Source of the DNA: Chryseobacterium elymi
Lineage (GTDB): Bacteria; Bacteroidota; Bacteroidia; Flavobacteriales; Weeksellaceae
Direction of reading: 5' to 3'
Assembly: GCF_003385495.1 (NCBI RefSeq)
Contig: NZ_QNUH01000002.1
Coordinates: 186,001 to 250,000 of the forward strand
Length of the DNA: 64,000 nt
Each line of letters begins with the position of its first letter. The stretch's first letter is position 1. The notes beneath the pieces are model-generated. The model was not told the origin of the DNA. It searched no databases and saw nothing but the letters and a program-made list of their open reading frames with translations. Shown here in pieces: positions 1 through 9,438 of this stretch. A program made the translations under genes and the position numbers.

Positions 1-1222
1 TTCTTAAAGCAGATTGAGAAGATGCTGTGGTATTTGGCAACTGGGCTCTTGTTCTTACTTTATTAAGGTTTGTAATTGCTGTTGCAGTATTTCCCAATTC
101 ATTTGCGGCTTCCGCATTGATTAATAAAATTTCTGCAAAGCGCAAAACTCTGATATTTTGAACTGACCCATCGTCACAAGCTGTATTTTGCTGACTTTTA
201 GGAACATATGCTTTTTGATTATATGTATTAACAGAGGTTGGATTGGCATTAATAAGGTCACCTTCCGGTGTAATTTCTCCGTTTCTCAAAATTGTTAATT
301 CTTTACGAATATCACCAGGCTCAAAAGCATTCTCAAGTGCTTGGGAAGGGGTAAAAAAGCCCCAGCCAAACTGATCTTTTGCCCCCTGTACCTGTGAATA
401 CTGGCTTCCTTTGTACTGCCCTGTACAAGCACAGTCAATTTCGAAAACTGATTCAGTACCAAACTCTCCTGCCACTCTAAATAAATGGTTGAAATCAGGG
501 TCTAATGAATACCCCATTGCAATCACTTGATTAGAAGCATCATAAGCTTTCTGCCAGTCTTTTTTATATAAAAATACTTTTGACAACATACCTAATGCAG
601 CACCCTTAGTTGCTCTACCTAGATCTGAAGCACCATATGACTGGGGTAAAACCTGCGAAGCCGCCGTTAAATCAGAAATTATAAAATTATAAACTTCATC
701 TGATGTATTTCTAGGAATATTATAGTTCTCCTGAAGACCATCAAAAATTGGAACACCTCCGTATATTCTTACTAAGTTAAAATAAAAATAAGCACGTAAA
801 AATTTAGCTTCAGCTAAAAGTCTCTCTTTTAAAGCAGTATTCATTTCAATTGCCGGAACTTTTGAAAGTACCTGATTACAACGGGCTATTGCCTGCCACT
901 GCCCACCCCAGTATCCTTTAACACCATCATCACTGGAAGTAAAAGTAAACTGGTCATATGCATTAATGAAAGAAGCATCGCCAGGGTTTGAGCCTTTTAA
1001 TACATCATCAGCCGGCACTCCAAAAAGATATTGATATGGAAACGCTGAATTATCCCAGCTTCTTAAAAAATTATAAATTGCATTGGTAGCCTGAATAGCA
1101 TCACTTTCTGTTTTAAAGAATTCTGAAGCATCAGTTCTTCCTTCAACAGGTATATCTAAATAATCACTCTTACAGCTTAAAGCCGCAGAAAGCATGAATA
1201 TGGAAAATATTATTTTTTTCAT
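1..1222 (-). CDS. SusD/RagB-family outer-membrane lipoprotein (3' end beyond window)
   Basis: The reverse-strand frame opens with ATG at 1222 and stays open to the left edge, so about 407 codons are visible and the C-terminus is missing. It begins with a lipoprotein signal (MKKIIFSIFMLSAALSC, lipid-acceptor Cys17). The RAEAKFLRAYFYFNLVRIYGG-type helix (given here in part) and the later LRFAEILLINAEAANELG segment are hallmarks of SusD/RagB proteins, which bind glycans or other oligomers at the cell surface and cap the SusC channel. It lies 12 bp downstream of the susC stop, the usual susC-susD order. The substrate cannot be told because no hydrolase gene is in view. The family call is firm. 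Confidence 0.9.
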   Translation of the reverse strand, partial: MKKIIFSIFMLSAALSCKSDYLDIPVEGRTDASEFFKTESDAIQATNAIYNFLRSWDNSAFPYQYLFGVPADDVLKGSNPGDASFINAYDQFTFTSSDDGVKGYWGGQWQAIARCNQVLSKVPAIEMNTALKERLLAEAKFLRAYFYFNLVRIYGGVPIFDGLQENYNIPRNTSDEVYNFIISDLTAASQVLPQSYGASDLGRATKGAALGMLSKVFLYKKDWQKAYDASNQVIAMGYSLDPDFNHLFRVAGEFGTESVFEIDCACTGQYKGSQYSQVQGAKDQFGWGFFTPSQALENAFEPGDIRKELTILRNGEITPEGDLINANPTSVNTYNQKAYVPKSQQNTACDDGSVQNIRVLRFAEILLINAEAANELGNTATAITNLNKVRTRAQLPNTTASSQSALR

Positions 1223-1234
1223 GATAAAATTAAA

Positions 1235-4087
1235 TTAAAAAGTTACATTTACTCCAACTGTATATATTGCGGATATTGGATAAATATTATTGTCTATACC
1301 CATCTGTACTCTATCTGTATTTAAAATTTCCGGTGAGAAACCATTATACTTGAAGCTTGTCCATGGGTTTTGCGCACTTGCATAAAAACGTAACTTCTGA
1401 ATTGCAGTCCCTAAAACATCTTTTGGAAGGTTATATCCTATCTGAATATTTCTGATTCTGAAAAAACTTCCATTTTCTACATAAAAACTACTTGGAACAA
1501 TAACTCCCTGGTCATTGGTGGTCATAGCATATGTATTTGAAGTGCCTTCTCCATGCCATCTGTTATTGTAGAAATCTAAGTCCCAACTCTCATTTCCAAA
1601 TCTCTGTTCTCTGTTGTAGTTGTAAATTTTATTACCGGATACTCCCTGGAAATCCATTGCTACATCAAAATCATAGATATTGACGTTAAATCCAAATCCA
1701 TATGTAAATTTTGGAATCGGGCTTCCTAAGAAAGTTTTATCATTGGCATCTATCACACCGTTTCCATCTCTGTCTTCAAACATAAAACCTCCCACAGTTT
1801 TTTTCACAGACGAATAAGTAGGAGCTGCGGCTACCTGCGCATCGTTTTGGAATACTCCGATTACATTATATCCATAGTATGAGCCTACAGCCTGCCCTTT
1901 TTCAAGTCTTATGATAGGATTTCCAAATAAGCTTACTCCAGGCTGATTGTATGAATCTGCATACACACTTGTAATTTTATTATCCAGAGTAGTGATGTTA
2001 CCAAAAACACTGAATTTAATATGGTCATTTACTCTGGCATCATAACTTACAGATCCTTCAAACCCTCTATTATTAAAAGAATAGGCATTTGTTACAAAAT
2101 TATTAGCATTACTAGCCCCAGATGTCGCTGGTTGGTTAATACCATACACTACATCTTTAGAATCTTTATCAAAATAAGTGGCCTCAATTTTTAATTTGTT
2201 ATTAAGTAAAGCCATTTCAAGCCCTAAGTCCCGACCGGTAGTAGTTTCCCATGTAATAGTTGGGTCTACAATTTTAGTAACTGTTTGTGCAGGATTACCA
2301 ACACCACCAAAATAAGCTCCGCCTGTAAGAATACTAGTAAGATTATCATAATCTCTCGAAACTTCCGGATTACCAAGTTTACCCCAGCTTGCTCTTAACT
2401 TCAATAAATTAAATACATTCTGATTACTCATAAATCCTTCTTTCGAGATCACCCAGCCTATACTTACTGCTGGAAATACTTTATACCTGTCATCAGAAGA
2501 GAACCCTGTTGCCCCATCTCTACGAACTGAAGCATTTAAAAGATATTTACCGGCGTAATCATAGTTAAGTCTTCCAAATGTCGATTCAATTCTTTTTTTA
2601 TAAGGAGTAACAGCACGAGGATCGTCTGGTGCACTTATGGTCATTCCAACAATTTCATTTCCTGAGGAAATATCAAGACTACTATCGTTACCATCAAATA
2701 CAATATCCCTGGCTTCCAGATAATTTTCACGATAATAATTTTGGGTACGTGAAAAACCTGCCAACAATTCAATATTATGCTGTCCTAGCTTTTTCTTCCA
2801 AGACAATGTATTATCCCACACATAATCCCTATTTCTAGAATCTCTTGTTACTAAAAGAGACCTGTTTGGTAAAGGAATATAAGTCGCAGTAGGAGTAAAC
2901 TCATACTTACTGGTATTCGTATTATCAGAAGTATAACTTACTCTTAATGTAAAATCTTGAAGAAATTTATATTCAGCCCAAATATTATTCAGCATACGCT
3001 GCTGTTTAGTTTTTGAACGAAATAAATCGAGCATGGCTCTTGGGTTCGTTACACTTACCAAAGTAATATAATCATAATTATTGGTAGTAGGATCAATCGG
3101 ATAGAAAACTGGTGGAGCATTGTACGCTGTCAGCAAAGGATTGTTTGCATTATTATTATGAATGTCAGCCCAGGTAAAGTTATCTCCGATAGTTAAATTA
3201 TCATTAATCTTATAAGTTAGGTTAATTCTTGTATTTAATCTTCCAAAATCATTTCCTGAGTTTATACCACGTCCTGCTTCTAAAGTTCCCTCATCTTTTA
3301 AATAGCCTAAACTTAAGAAATAATTCAATTTGCCTAGATTACCTGAAGCAGAAATATCAGATGAGCTGATAATTCCTTGTGATAGCACTTCATCAAACCA
3401 GTTTGTATCTGCCGGAAATTGAGATCTTGATATAATTTTTGTAGGATCGAATGCCTGTCCACCTACACGTATATCATTCATATACTTTTCATTATATAAC
3501 TCAACGTACTGGTCACCATTAACCATTTTCGGAACGTTGGTTACCTTTTTAACTCCAAGATATGAGTTGAAATTAAAGGTTGGCTTTTTACCCTTACCCG
3601 TTTTTGTTTTAATAATGACTGCTCCATTAGATGCCTTAGCCCCGAAGATAGCTAAACTGGATGGATCTTTCAGGATGCTCATTGATTCTATATCCTGTGG
3701 ATTCAGGAATGAAATATCATCCGTAATCATTCCATCTACAATAAATACCGTTTTCCCGGTTATGGATCCAATACCTCGAATATCTATTCTTGGTGATGCC
3801 CCAGGCGCACCGGAGTTAAGAATCTGAACACCAGATACTTTACCCTGAATAGAACTAATGGGGTTTGAGTTAGGTCTGTCTGAAATGTCCTTAGCACTAA
3901 TTGTAGCAATACTTCCGGTCACATTCTCTTTTTTCTGAGACCCATATCCTATCAAGACTACCTCATCGATCTTCTGCTCTTTCACAGTAGTGTCTTTCGG
4001 TGTAGTCTGCGCATTGACGTTCATACCGAAGTACAAAACCGCAATGAGGCATGAATACTTTAAATCACGTTGTTTCATATAGTTCAA
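1235..4087 (-). CDS. SusC/RagA-family TonB-linked outer-membrane transporter
   Basis: A 950-residue TonB-dependent barrel that should import the ligand captured by the SusD partner. A Sec signal ends near NVNAQ (residue 27). It is followed almost at once by the TonB-box-like stretch DEVVLIGYGSQKKENVTG (41-58), the plug domain (SSIQGKVSGVQI, about 78-90; IDIRGIG), and a long beta-barrel ending in aromatic Phe (VGVNVTF). The N-terminal carboxypeptidase-regulatory-like domain present in many SusC proteins is absent, so the receptor is of the short type. ATG at 4087 is used; an in-frame ATG three codons later is equally possible. No ECF sigma or anti-sigma gene is adjacent. Confidence 0.93.
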   Translation of the reverse strand: MNYMKQRDLKYSCLIAVLYFGMNVNAQTTPKDTTVKEQKIDEVVLIGYGSQKKENVTGSIATISAKDISDRPNSNPISSIQGKVSGVQILNSGAPGASPRIDIRGIGSITGKTVFIVDGMITDDISFLNPQDIESMSILKDPSSLAIFGAKASNGAVIIKTKTGKGKKPTFNFNSYLGVKKVTNVPKMVNGDQYVELYNEKYMNDIRVGGQAFDPTKIISRSQFPADTNWFDEVLSQGIISSSDISASGNLGKLNYFLSLGYLKDEGTLEAGRGINSGNDFGRLNTRINLTYKINDNLTIGDNFTWADIHNNNANNPLLTAYNAPPVFYPIDPTTNNYDYITLVSVTNPRAMLDLFRSKTKQQRMLNNIWAEYKFLQDFTLRVSYTSDNTNTSKYEFTPTATYIPLPNRSLLVTRDSRNRDYVWDNTLSWKKKLGQHNIELLAGFSRTQNYYRENYLEARDIVFDGNDSSLDISSGNEIVGMTISAPDDPRAVTPYKKRIESTFGRLNYDYAGKYLLNASVRRDGATGFSSDDRYKVFPAVSIGWVISKEGFMSNQNVFNLLKLRASWGKLGNPEVSRDYDNLTSILTGGAYFGGVGNPAQTVTKIVDPTITWETTTGRDLGLEMALLNNKLKIEATYFDKDSKDVVYGINQPATSGASNANNFVTNAYSFNNRGFEGSVSYDARVNDHIKFSVFGNITTLDNKITSVYADSYNQPGVSLFGNPIIRLEKGQAVGSYYGYNVIGVFQNDAQVAAAPTYSSVKKTVGGFMFEDRDGNGVIDANDKTFLGSPIPKFTYGFGFNVNIYDFDVAMDFQGVSGNKIYNYNREQRFGNESWDLDFYNNRWHGEGTSNTYAMTTNDQGVIVPSSFYVENGSFFRIRNIQIGYNLPKDVLGTAIQKLRFYASAQNPWTSFKYNGFSPEILNTDRVQMGIDNNIYPISAIYTVGVNVTF

Positions 4088-4164
4088 TTTTATTCGTACA
4101 ATCTAATTTTAAAAACATGTCCTTCTTAGTGGAGTTATTTAAATTCTCAAAAAAAGACATTACT

Positions 4165-4172
4165 CAAAAATA
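4165..4172 (-). promoter_or_regulatory. possible -7 box of the susC promoter
   Basis: Read on the reverse strand, 4172-4165 is TATTTTTG, matching the Bacteroidetes -7 consensus TAnnTTTG, about 78 nt before the susC start. The best -33 candidate (TTG at 4189-4187) is only 14 nt away, shorter than the usual 19-21, so the call is tentative. The rest of 4088-4428 is AT-rich and holds only this and the promoter facing right. Confidence 0.35.
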
Positions 4173-4365
4173 GAAAAAAAATCGAACAATGTTAACATAT
4201 TGTGAAAATTTAAAAAACTCCGATAAATCTTATACAGAAAGCTAAATAATTCATATTAAGATAACTAAATTACATTATAAATATCAATTTACAACAAAAT
4301 ACCTAATTGAAAACCATTTACTTTTAACAAGAAATTCCCCCAAATAGGTAATAAGAATTTAATAT

Positions 4366-4396
4366 TTTGTTAATACGGTTATAGTGTTTACCTTTG
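4366..4396 (+). promoter_or_regulatory. Bacteroidetes-type promoter for the DUF4197 gene
   Basis: TTTG at 4366-4369 and TACCTTTG at 4389-4396 are separated by 19 nt, a full match to the Bacteroidetes primary-sigma consensus (TTTG, 19-21 nt, TAnnTTTG). The start codon follows at 4429, giving a leader of roughly 25 nt. Confidence 0.75.
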
Positions 4397-4428
4397 GCGC
4401 AATATTTGAAAAATAAGATAAAAGATCA

Positions 4429-5100
4429 ATGAAAAAATATATTATAGCAGCAGCGTTATTAATTGGAACCGGTACATTAATTTTCACCGGTGTTCAATCC
4501 TGCACGACAGTAGCTACTTCTGACATAGGCCTGTCCATCATTAAAAGAGTTTTACTGAACGGTATAGATAAAGGAATTGGGATTTACAGCAACAAGGAAG
4601 CTTTCCTTCAGAATAACATGGTAGATAAGGCCCTTCCACAGGAGCTTAGAGACATCAACTCTACTCTTGAAAAAATTGCTCCTTCTCTGGTAGCTAAGGA
4701 AAGAGATTTTATTGCGCAGGCAGCAGCATATACTGTTAACACATCAAAGCCTATTCTACAGGGTGCTGTCAACAGCTTAAATGCACAGGATGTCACAAGA
4801 ATTATTCAAGGTACAACGGCAACACAGATCTTAAAGGAGAAGACTTCTCAGCAGCTGGTGGCTGCCATCGCCCCCAAAGTGGATGAAAAACTGAATGAAT
4901 ATGGAATTGCAAAAACAATCAATGCCGCTCTTTCAGGAAATAATCTCTTGGGAAGCCTTCTGGGTGGAAGCAGCAATAACGTAAATACCGGTGGCCTGAG
5001 CAGACTTGCCTCTGAACAGCTGGTGAACGGACTGTTCAATATCATCGAAGATTACGAGCATCAGAACTCTAAAGCACTGCTTGGACCTCTTGGAAAATAG
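4429..5100 (+). CDS. DUF4197 family lipoprotein
   Basis: A 223-residue protein of the DUF4197 family. The N-terminus is hydrophobic and ends in GVQSC (Cys25), a plausible lipobox, so it is probably a periplasm-facing lipoprotein. The body is largely alpha-helical, with segments such as GIGIYSNKEAF and LPQELRDINSTLEKI that recur in the family, and a Gly/Ser/Asn-rich linker near residues 180-195. The biochemical role is unknown. It has its own promoter and is followed at 41 bp by a DUF493 gene, which may be cotranscribed. Confidence 0.75.
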   Translation: MKKYIIAAALLIGTGTLIFTGVQSCTTVATSDIGLSIIKRVLLNGIDKGIGIYSNKEAFLQNNMVDKALPQELRDINSTLEKIAPSLVAKERDFIAQAAAYTVNTSKPILQGAVNSLNAQDVTRIIQGTTATQILKEKTSQQLVAAIAPKVDEKLNEYGIAKTINAALSGNNLLGSLLGGSSNNVNTGGLSRLASEQLVNGLFNIIEDYEHQNSKALLGPLGK

Positions 5101-5141
5101 AAAAATTTTCGCTATATTTATATATAACTTAACAATTGCAG

Positions 5142-5447
5142 ATGGACATATTACAAGGAAACCAACACGCTAACCCTGAGGATTTTTATAATTCTCTGAA
5201 GGAAAAACTGGAAGGTCACCATGACTTTCCTGAAGATTATTTATTCAAATTTATCATTCCCACAGATCAGGCAAAACTTACTGAAATTTATAAAGTTTTT
5301 GACGGAATCAAGTTTACATTGGGAAACCGCGAAAGTAAAAACGGAAAATACACCGCATGTAATATCAATGCATTCGTTCTGGATGCAGATCAGGTGGTGA
5401 ATATTTATAAAGATGTCGCTAAAATAGAAGGCGTCATTTTATTGTAA
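5142..5447 (+). CDS. DUF493 family protein (YbeD-like)
   Basis: A small cytosolic protein of about 101 residues with the DUF493/YbeD layout: an alpha-beta fold beginning FYNSLKEKLEGHHDFPEDYLFKF-like (shown in part as KLEGHHDFPEDYLFKF) and ending in a hydrophobic strand, IEGVILL. Members are small ACT-like domain proteins with no settled function. The frame also opens at a TTG at 5136, but ATG at 5142 (MDILQGN) is the more likely start. It ends just before a symmetric terminator shared with the convergent ArsC-like gene. Confidence 0.75.
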   Translation: MDILQGNQHANPEDFYNSLKEKLEGHHDFPEDYLFKFIIPTDQAKLTEIYKVFDGIKFTLGNRESKNGKYTACNINAFVLDADQVVNIYKDVAKIEGVILL

Positions 5448-5455
5448 GAGAAAAG

Positions 5456-5479
5456 AAAAGTCAGCTAAAGCTGACTTTT
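5456..5479. terminator. bidirectional intrinsic terminator
   Basis: A perfect 10-bp inverted repeat, AAAAGTCAGC (5456-5465) and GCTGACTTTT (5470-5479), with a TAAA loop. T-runs lie on either side for both strands. It separates the convergent DUF493 and ArsC-like genes. Confidence 0.85.
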
Positions 5480-5486
5480 CTTATTA

Positions 5487-5837
5487 TTATTTTTCAATAA
5501 AGAATTTTACATTCTCAATAGGTCTCCCCAACATGGCAACAGATCCTTTGATCAGGATAGGCCTCTGTATCAGGGAAGGATTCTCAGACAGGATCTTGAT
5601 CCATTCTTCTTCAGAATAATTTTTGTCGGCATAATTTTCCATATACAGCTTATCTGTTTTACGGATCATATGAAATACGCTCTGATTGAGCTTTTTCAGC
5701 ACTGTTTTGATTTCCAAGACGCTCAACGGATCTTCCATGATGTTGATGATCTCAAAAGGCACACCGTTTTCATCAAGATACTCGAGTACAGCATTTGATT
5801 TGGAGCAGCTTCCGTTATGTAAAACCTTAACCATCAT
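5487..5837 (-). CDS. ArsC/Spx-family reductase-like protein
   Basis: A 116-residue thioredoxin-fold protein of the ArsC (glutaredoxin-coupled arsenate reductase) family. Cys11 sits in the active-site loop HNGSCSKS. Arg59, Arg92 (in SLIQRPIL) and Arg105 (in MLGRPIEN) match the three arginines that bind oxyanion in E. coli ArsC. This supports a real reductase rather than an Spx-type regulator. No other ars gene is near, so the physiological substrate may not be arsenate. The start could be Met1 or Met2. Confidence 0.8.
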   Translation of the reverse strand: MMVKVLHNGSCSKSNAVLEYLDENGVPFEIINIMEDPLSVLEIKTVLKKLNQSVFHMIRKTDKLYMENYADKNYSEEEWIKILSENPSLIQRPILIKGSVAMLGRPIENVKFFIEK

Positions 5838-5920
5838 AATGTAATCTTTAAAACTAGACTCATTCCTTCAAATTTAGGAATAAATGAATTGAAAGTGTCT
5901 TAAATTCTGATAAAAATTTG

Positions 5921-6535
5921 TTAAAACAAGCCGTTCAGCTCTGCTTCAATTTTTTCAAGAATAAATCCAAAATCTTCGGGCTTTTCTACAAAATCCAGAT
6001 CATCCACTTCGATTACCAGAAGTTTTCCTTCGGTATAACCGGAGATCCATTTTTCGTATTTCTGATTAAGCTTTGATAGGTATTCAATACTGATTGATGC
6101 TTCGTATTCCCTTCCTCTTTTATAAATCTTTTTTACAAGATTCGGAACGTCGGATTTAAGATAAATTAACAGGTCCGGAGCAGAGACGAAAGACTTCATC
6201 AGCCCAAAAACAGACACATAATTATTAAAATCTCTGTCTGAAAGAAGTTTCATATCATTCAGGTTTTCAGCAAAAATATGGGCATCTTCATATATGGTAC
6301 GGTCCTGGATAATATTCTTACCGCTTTCTCTGATCTCCTTTACCTGACGGAATCTGCTTCCCAAAAAGTAGATCTGAAGTGCAAAACTCCACTTGCTCAT
6401 ATCCGCATAAAAATCTTCGAGGTAAGGGTTATGGTCTACATCTTCAAACTGTGCATCCCATCCGTAATGCTTGGCAAGCATCGTGGTCAAAGTTGTTTTA
6501 CCGGCACCAATATTTCCTGTAACTGCAATATGCAT
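5921..6535 (-). CDS. deoxynucleoside kinase
   Basis: A 204-residue kinase of the dNK/dGK family, which phosphorylates deoxynucleosides with ATP in the salvage pathway. A P-loop, GNIGAGKTT (residues 7-15), opens the protein. The IIQDRTIYEDAHIF segment (Asp78-Arg79) is the DRS/DRT signature with the catalytic region, and KRGREYE resembles the LID arginine motif. The length is normal for bacterial dAK/dGK-type enzymes. It lies 29 bp downstream of a secreted protein gene on the same strand. Base specificity cannot be read from the sequence. Confidence 0.88.
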   Translation of the reverse strand: MHIAVTGNIGAGKTTLTTMLAKHYGWDAQFEDVDHNPYLEDFYADMSKWSFALQIYFLGSRFRQVKEIRESGKNIIQDRTIYEDAHIFAENLNDMKLLSDRDFNNYVSVFGLMKSFVSAPDLLIYLKSDVPNLVKKIYKRGREYEASISIEYLSKLNQKYEKWISGYTEGKLLVIEVDDLDFVEKPEDFGFILEKIEAELNGLF

Positions 6536-6564
6536 TCTCCTTAGTATTTTTTATTTAATCCTGA

Positions 6565-7530
6565 CTAAACACCTACAGCCTGAACCTCTAATGTTTCTTC
6601 CAACAGCTTTTGTAGAGTATTATCCGGAGCCTTTTCATCAGATTCCTTCTTTTCTACATCAGTTTTTTCCACTTCTGTTCCAACTGGCTGTTCAGATGGT
6701 GGTTCTGGGGCTGGCGGAGTAACCTGCTTGGTTTCGGGGTCTGTCTGCAGTTTAGTTTCTTTTATTTTTTCAAGGTTGTAAAGATAGAGTTTGTTCGCTT
6801 TGATTTCAAAATAAGAAAGGATGTTTTTATCCACAATTTGTGCGTCTTTATCTTCAAAAATTTTAATCATTCCTTTTTCCGGATCATACTTAAGGATCGA
6901 ATTGTCTGCGACCACCAAAATAACATCATTCTCTCTTCTGAATCTTTTCCCGTTTTCAAGCGGAGCTTCAAAAAGTTTGTTAAATTTAAGTGAGTATATC
7001 CTGATATGTTTCCGGGTTAAAATATAAACTTTATTTTCAAACACCAGCAGATCCATCAGCTCATCAAAACTGACATCAAAAGGAAAAGAATTAATTGTTG
7101 TATCGTTTCTGAAATTATACTGGATCAGTCGTTTTGTACTGTCATCCAGAAGCCACAGCTGCTGAAGATCTTCGGCATAGGCCATTTTGATAAACCCGAA
7201 TTTCTGTCTGAAATCTATTTTCTGGATTTCATTCATATTCTGATCCACAAATTTCATTTCCTGGGCATTTTCTGAGAATAATGCCAGGCTCAGCGGGTTT
7301 TGCACAGACTGTACTTTATATGGCACCGTAAGCATCATTTTGCCAAGCTGTTTTCCTAAAGAATCATATTTGGTAAAACTGAAATCTTTGTTTTTATAGA
7401 TATAGAGATTGCCATAATCGTCCGCCAGCATATCTTTGGCCTCCTTCAGTTTCAATGTATCCAGAGGAAGGGGTTTCTGTGCATTTACTGTACAGAAAAA
7501 GAAGACAAATATGGTGTAAAGTAATCTCAA
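6565..7530 (-). CDS. secreted protein of unknown function, propeller-like
   Basis: A 321-residue protein with a Sec signal peptide (cleavage near TVNAQ, residue 18). The body has repeated short beta-strand units such as DDYGNLYIYKNKDFSF and ENKVYILTRKHIRIYSL, suggesting a small beta-propeller, followed by a Pro/Glu/Lys-rich tail from about residue 270. This arrangement is common among Flavobacteria proteins next to dNK genes, but no function is established. It is probably cotranscribed with the kinase downstream. Confidence 0.7.
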   Translation of the reverse strand: MRLLYTIFVFFFCTVNAQKPLPLDTLKLKEAKDMLADDYGNLYIYKNKDFSFTKYDSLGKQLGKMMLTVPYKVQSVQNPLSLALFSENAQEMKFVDQNMNEIQKIDFRQKFGFIKMAYAEDLQQLWLLDDSTKRLIQYNFRNDTTINSFPFDVSFDELMDLLVFENKVYILTRKHIRIYSLKFNKLFEAPLENGKRFRRENDVILVVADNSILKYDPEKGMIKIFEDKDAQIVDKNILSYFEIKANKLYLYNLEKIKETKLQTDPETKQVTPPAPEPPSEQPVGTEVEKTDVEKKESDEKAPDNTLQKLLEETLEVQAVGV

Positions 7531-7658
7531 AATCTATTTTGGTAAAAATAACTTTCCTATGCGGAACGTCGGCAATTTACACACTTTTATTTAAATTAAA
7601 AAAATGATTTATTTAATAGCAATCATATCCATTTTAATCCAGTCCTTTAGTGAAAAAA

Positions 7659-7677
7659 AGCGCTCCTGAGGAACGCT
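7659..7677 (-). terminator. terminator of the glutaminyl cyclase gene
   Basis: On the reverse strand an 8-bp stem (AGCGTTCC / GGAGCGCT, one U-G wobble) with a UCA loop is followed by a run of T. The plus-strand version would have an A-C mismatch, so it is built for minus-strand transcription. Confidence 0.75.
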
Positions 7678-7704
7678 GTTTTTATAGATAAATCTTAATT
7701 CGGA

Positions 7705-8727
7705 TTACTTGATCTGAACTTCATAAATCTTCGGCCAGTTTTTGCCTGTTACAAGCATATTATCACCTTTGAAAGCGATACCGTTCAATACGTCATCACT
7801 TCCTTTGGTATTCTGTCTTGCAATGTCTGTAAAGTCAAACGTACCTACTACTTCTCCCGTTGCAGGATTAATCTTTAACACAACAGGTTTCTGCCATACA
7901 TTTGCATAGATAAATCCATTGTGGTATTCCAGCTCGTTCAGCTGATCATAGATCTGTGAGCTTCCTGCCACTGCAACATATTTGATCAATTTTGAAGGGT
8001 CGTTAACATCAAGGAAGTATAAAAGCTTGCTTCCGTCTGATGCGATCAGATTTTTTCCGTCATAGGTAAGTCCCCAGCCTTCACCCAAAACATTCGGGTA
8101 AGCAAATTCTGAAAGGAGCTTTAAAGAACTTTTATCATAGATATAGCCTTTTTTGCTCTGCCACGTCAGCTGATATACTTTATCACCTACAATGGTGCTT
8201 CCTTCTGAGAAATCTTCCTGAGCCTGTTTTGTAGAAGCTAATGGAGTTGTAGTTCCCAATGTATATTTCAGGATTTGTGAAGAACCGTTCTGTCCATCAC
8301 TTTCATAGATTGTATTTCCTTCGATCTGGAAGCCCTGTACAAAATTCTTTGGATCGTGCGGGTATTCAGCTATGATTTGATAAGGAATGTTTTTTTCAGG
8401 ATTTTTTGCAAATACATTGATGGTTGCATCCTGATTAAGGGTTTTTCCGCCTTTTGTTTTAATGTTAAAAGTAACGGCATTGTCACCCAAAGTAAAGAAT
8501 TTAGGATCAACAGTTAAACTTGAAGTTTCTTTGTCTCCAAAGCTGATACTGATGCTTTCTGCATTTTCCATCACCTCTTTCGGAAGCTCAAGTTTATCAC
8601 CGAAATGATATCCTTTTTCTACCATTGAATTATTATACTCATTCAGCGTGTTCAGTATTTTTTCATCCTTATTACAAGACGCCAACATCAAAACCACTGC
8701 TAAACCTACTATTATATTCTTTTTCAT
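7705..8727 (-). CDS. glutaminyl-peptide cyclotransferase (lipoprotein)
   Basis: A 340-residue lipoprotein (MKKNIIVGLAVVLMLASC, Cys18). After an N-terminal beta-sandwich-like part of about 110 residues comes the plant/bacterial type II glutaminyl cyclase domain, a five-bladed propeller: PHDPKNFVQGFQIEGNTIYES, GEGWGLTYDGKNLIASDGS, LNELEYHNGFIYANVW and SDDVLNGIAF are its family landmarks. The enzyme converts N-terminal Gln of exported proteins to pyroglutamate. In Bacteroidota this supports maturation of proteins whose signal cleavage leaves Gln first, as many here do (…AQ). Monocistronic, with its own terminator. Confidence 0.88.
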   Translation of the reverse strand: MKKNIIVGLAVVLMLASCNKDEKILNTLNEYNNSMVEKGYHFGDKLELPKEVMENAESISISFGDKETSSLTVDPKFFTLGDNAVTFNIKTKGGKTLNQDATINVFAKNPEKNIPYQIIAEYPHDPKNFVQGFQIEGNTIYESDGQNGSSQILKYTLGTTTPLASTKQAQEDFSEGSTIVGDKVYQLTWQSKKGYIYDKSSLKLLSEFAYPNVLGEGWGLTYDGKNLIASDGSKLLYFLDVNDPSKLIKYVAVAGSSQIYDQLNELEYHNGFIYANVWQKPVVLKINPATGEVVGTFDFTDIARQNTKGSDDVLNGIAFKGDNMLVTGKNWPKIYEVQIK

Positions 8728-8930
8728 TGAATTTCTAAATATTTCCCCAAAAATAGCAAATTTTATTCCGTATTGCCAATATTATCAACAGGCTGAACGA
8801 ATTGTAATATATAATCACTGTTTCCATACACCGCAGGCTCCCTTCTATCCTATTTAAAAGTCTGATCTCACAGCAGATTTACTTTTGCTTAAATCTTTCA
8901 GGGGCGTAGCACTACAAATGTTGTTATTGT

Positions 8931-9434
8931 TTAAGAAGATTCAAAATTATCTTTATTAATTTTCATATTAACGGAAAGCCATAGCTCATTATCGATACTG
9001 ACTTCACTCATAACATCCGGATCAAGTTCAAAACCTACTTTTTTATAGCATTCAATGGCTCCGGTATTCCAGTCGTACACATTAAGCTCGGCTTTTTCTC
9101 TATCAAAATGGCTGAAGCCATATTTCAGCAGTTCCTGTACGATTTTCCTTCCATAGCCTTTCCCTCTGTTATTTTCATCCCAGATCAGAATTCTTCCAAG
9201 CAAAAAAGTATTTTCTTTCAAAAAAATCTGGGCATGCCCAATTACATTTTGCTCTGTTCTGTCAAAAACCCTGAACATGAATCGGCTTTCGTTTTCCAGA
9301 TCATTTTCCAGCTGTTCTTTTGTCAGGGGAAAATGATAGGCCGGACCGGCAAACTGAAGAAGTGCTCTTTTATCTTTTATTTTAGAAATCAGTTCAGGGG
9401 CATCTTCTGCTTTAAAAATCTGCAGTTCAACCAT
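8931..9434 (-). CDS. GNAT family N-acetyltransferase
   Basis: A 167-residue GNAT-fold acetyltransferase. The acetyl-CoA pyrophosphate-binding loop is RGKGYGRKI (residues 90-98, an R/Q-x-x-G-x-G/A match), followed by the C-terminal AIECYKKVGFE strand typical of the family. The substrate is unknown. It starts 4 bp after the SRPBCC gene upstream, so the two are cotranscribed. Confidence 0.85.
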   Translation of the reverse strand: MVELQIFKAEDAPELISKIKDKRALLQFAGPAYHFPLTKEQLENDLENESRFMFRVFDRTEQNVIGHAQIFLKENTFLLGRILIWDENNRGKGYGRKIVQELLKYGFSHFDREKAELNVYDWNTGAIECYKKVGFELDPDVMSEVSIDNELWLSVNMKINKDNFESS

Positions 9435-9438
9435 ATCT

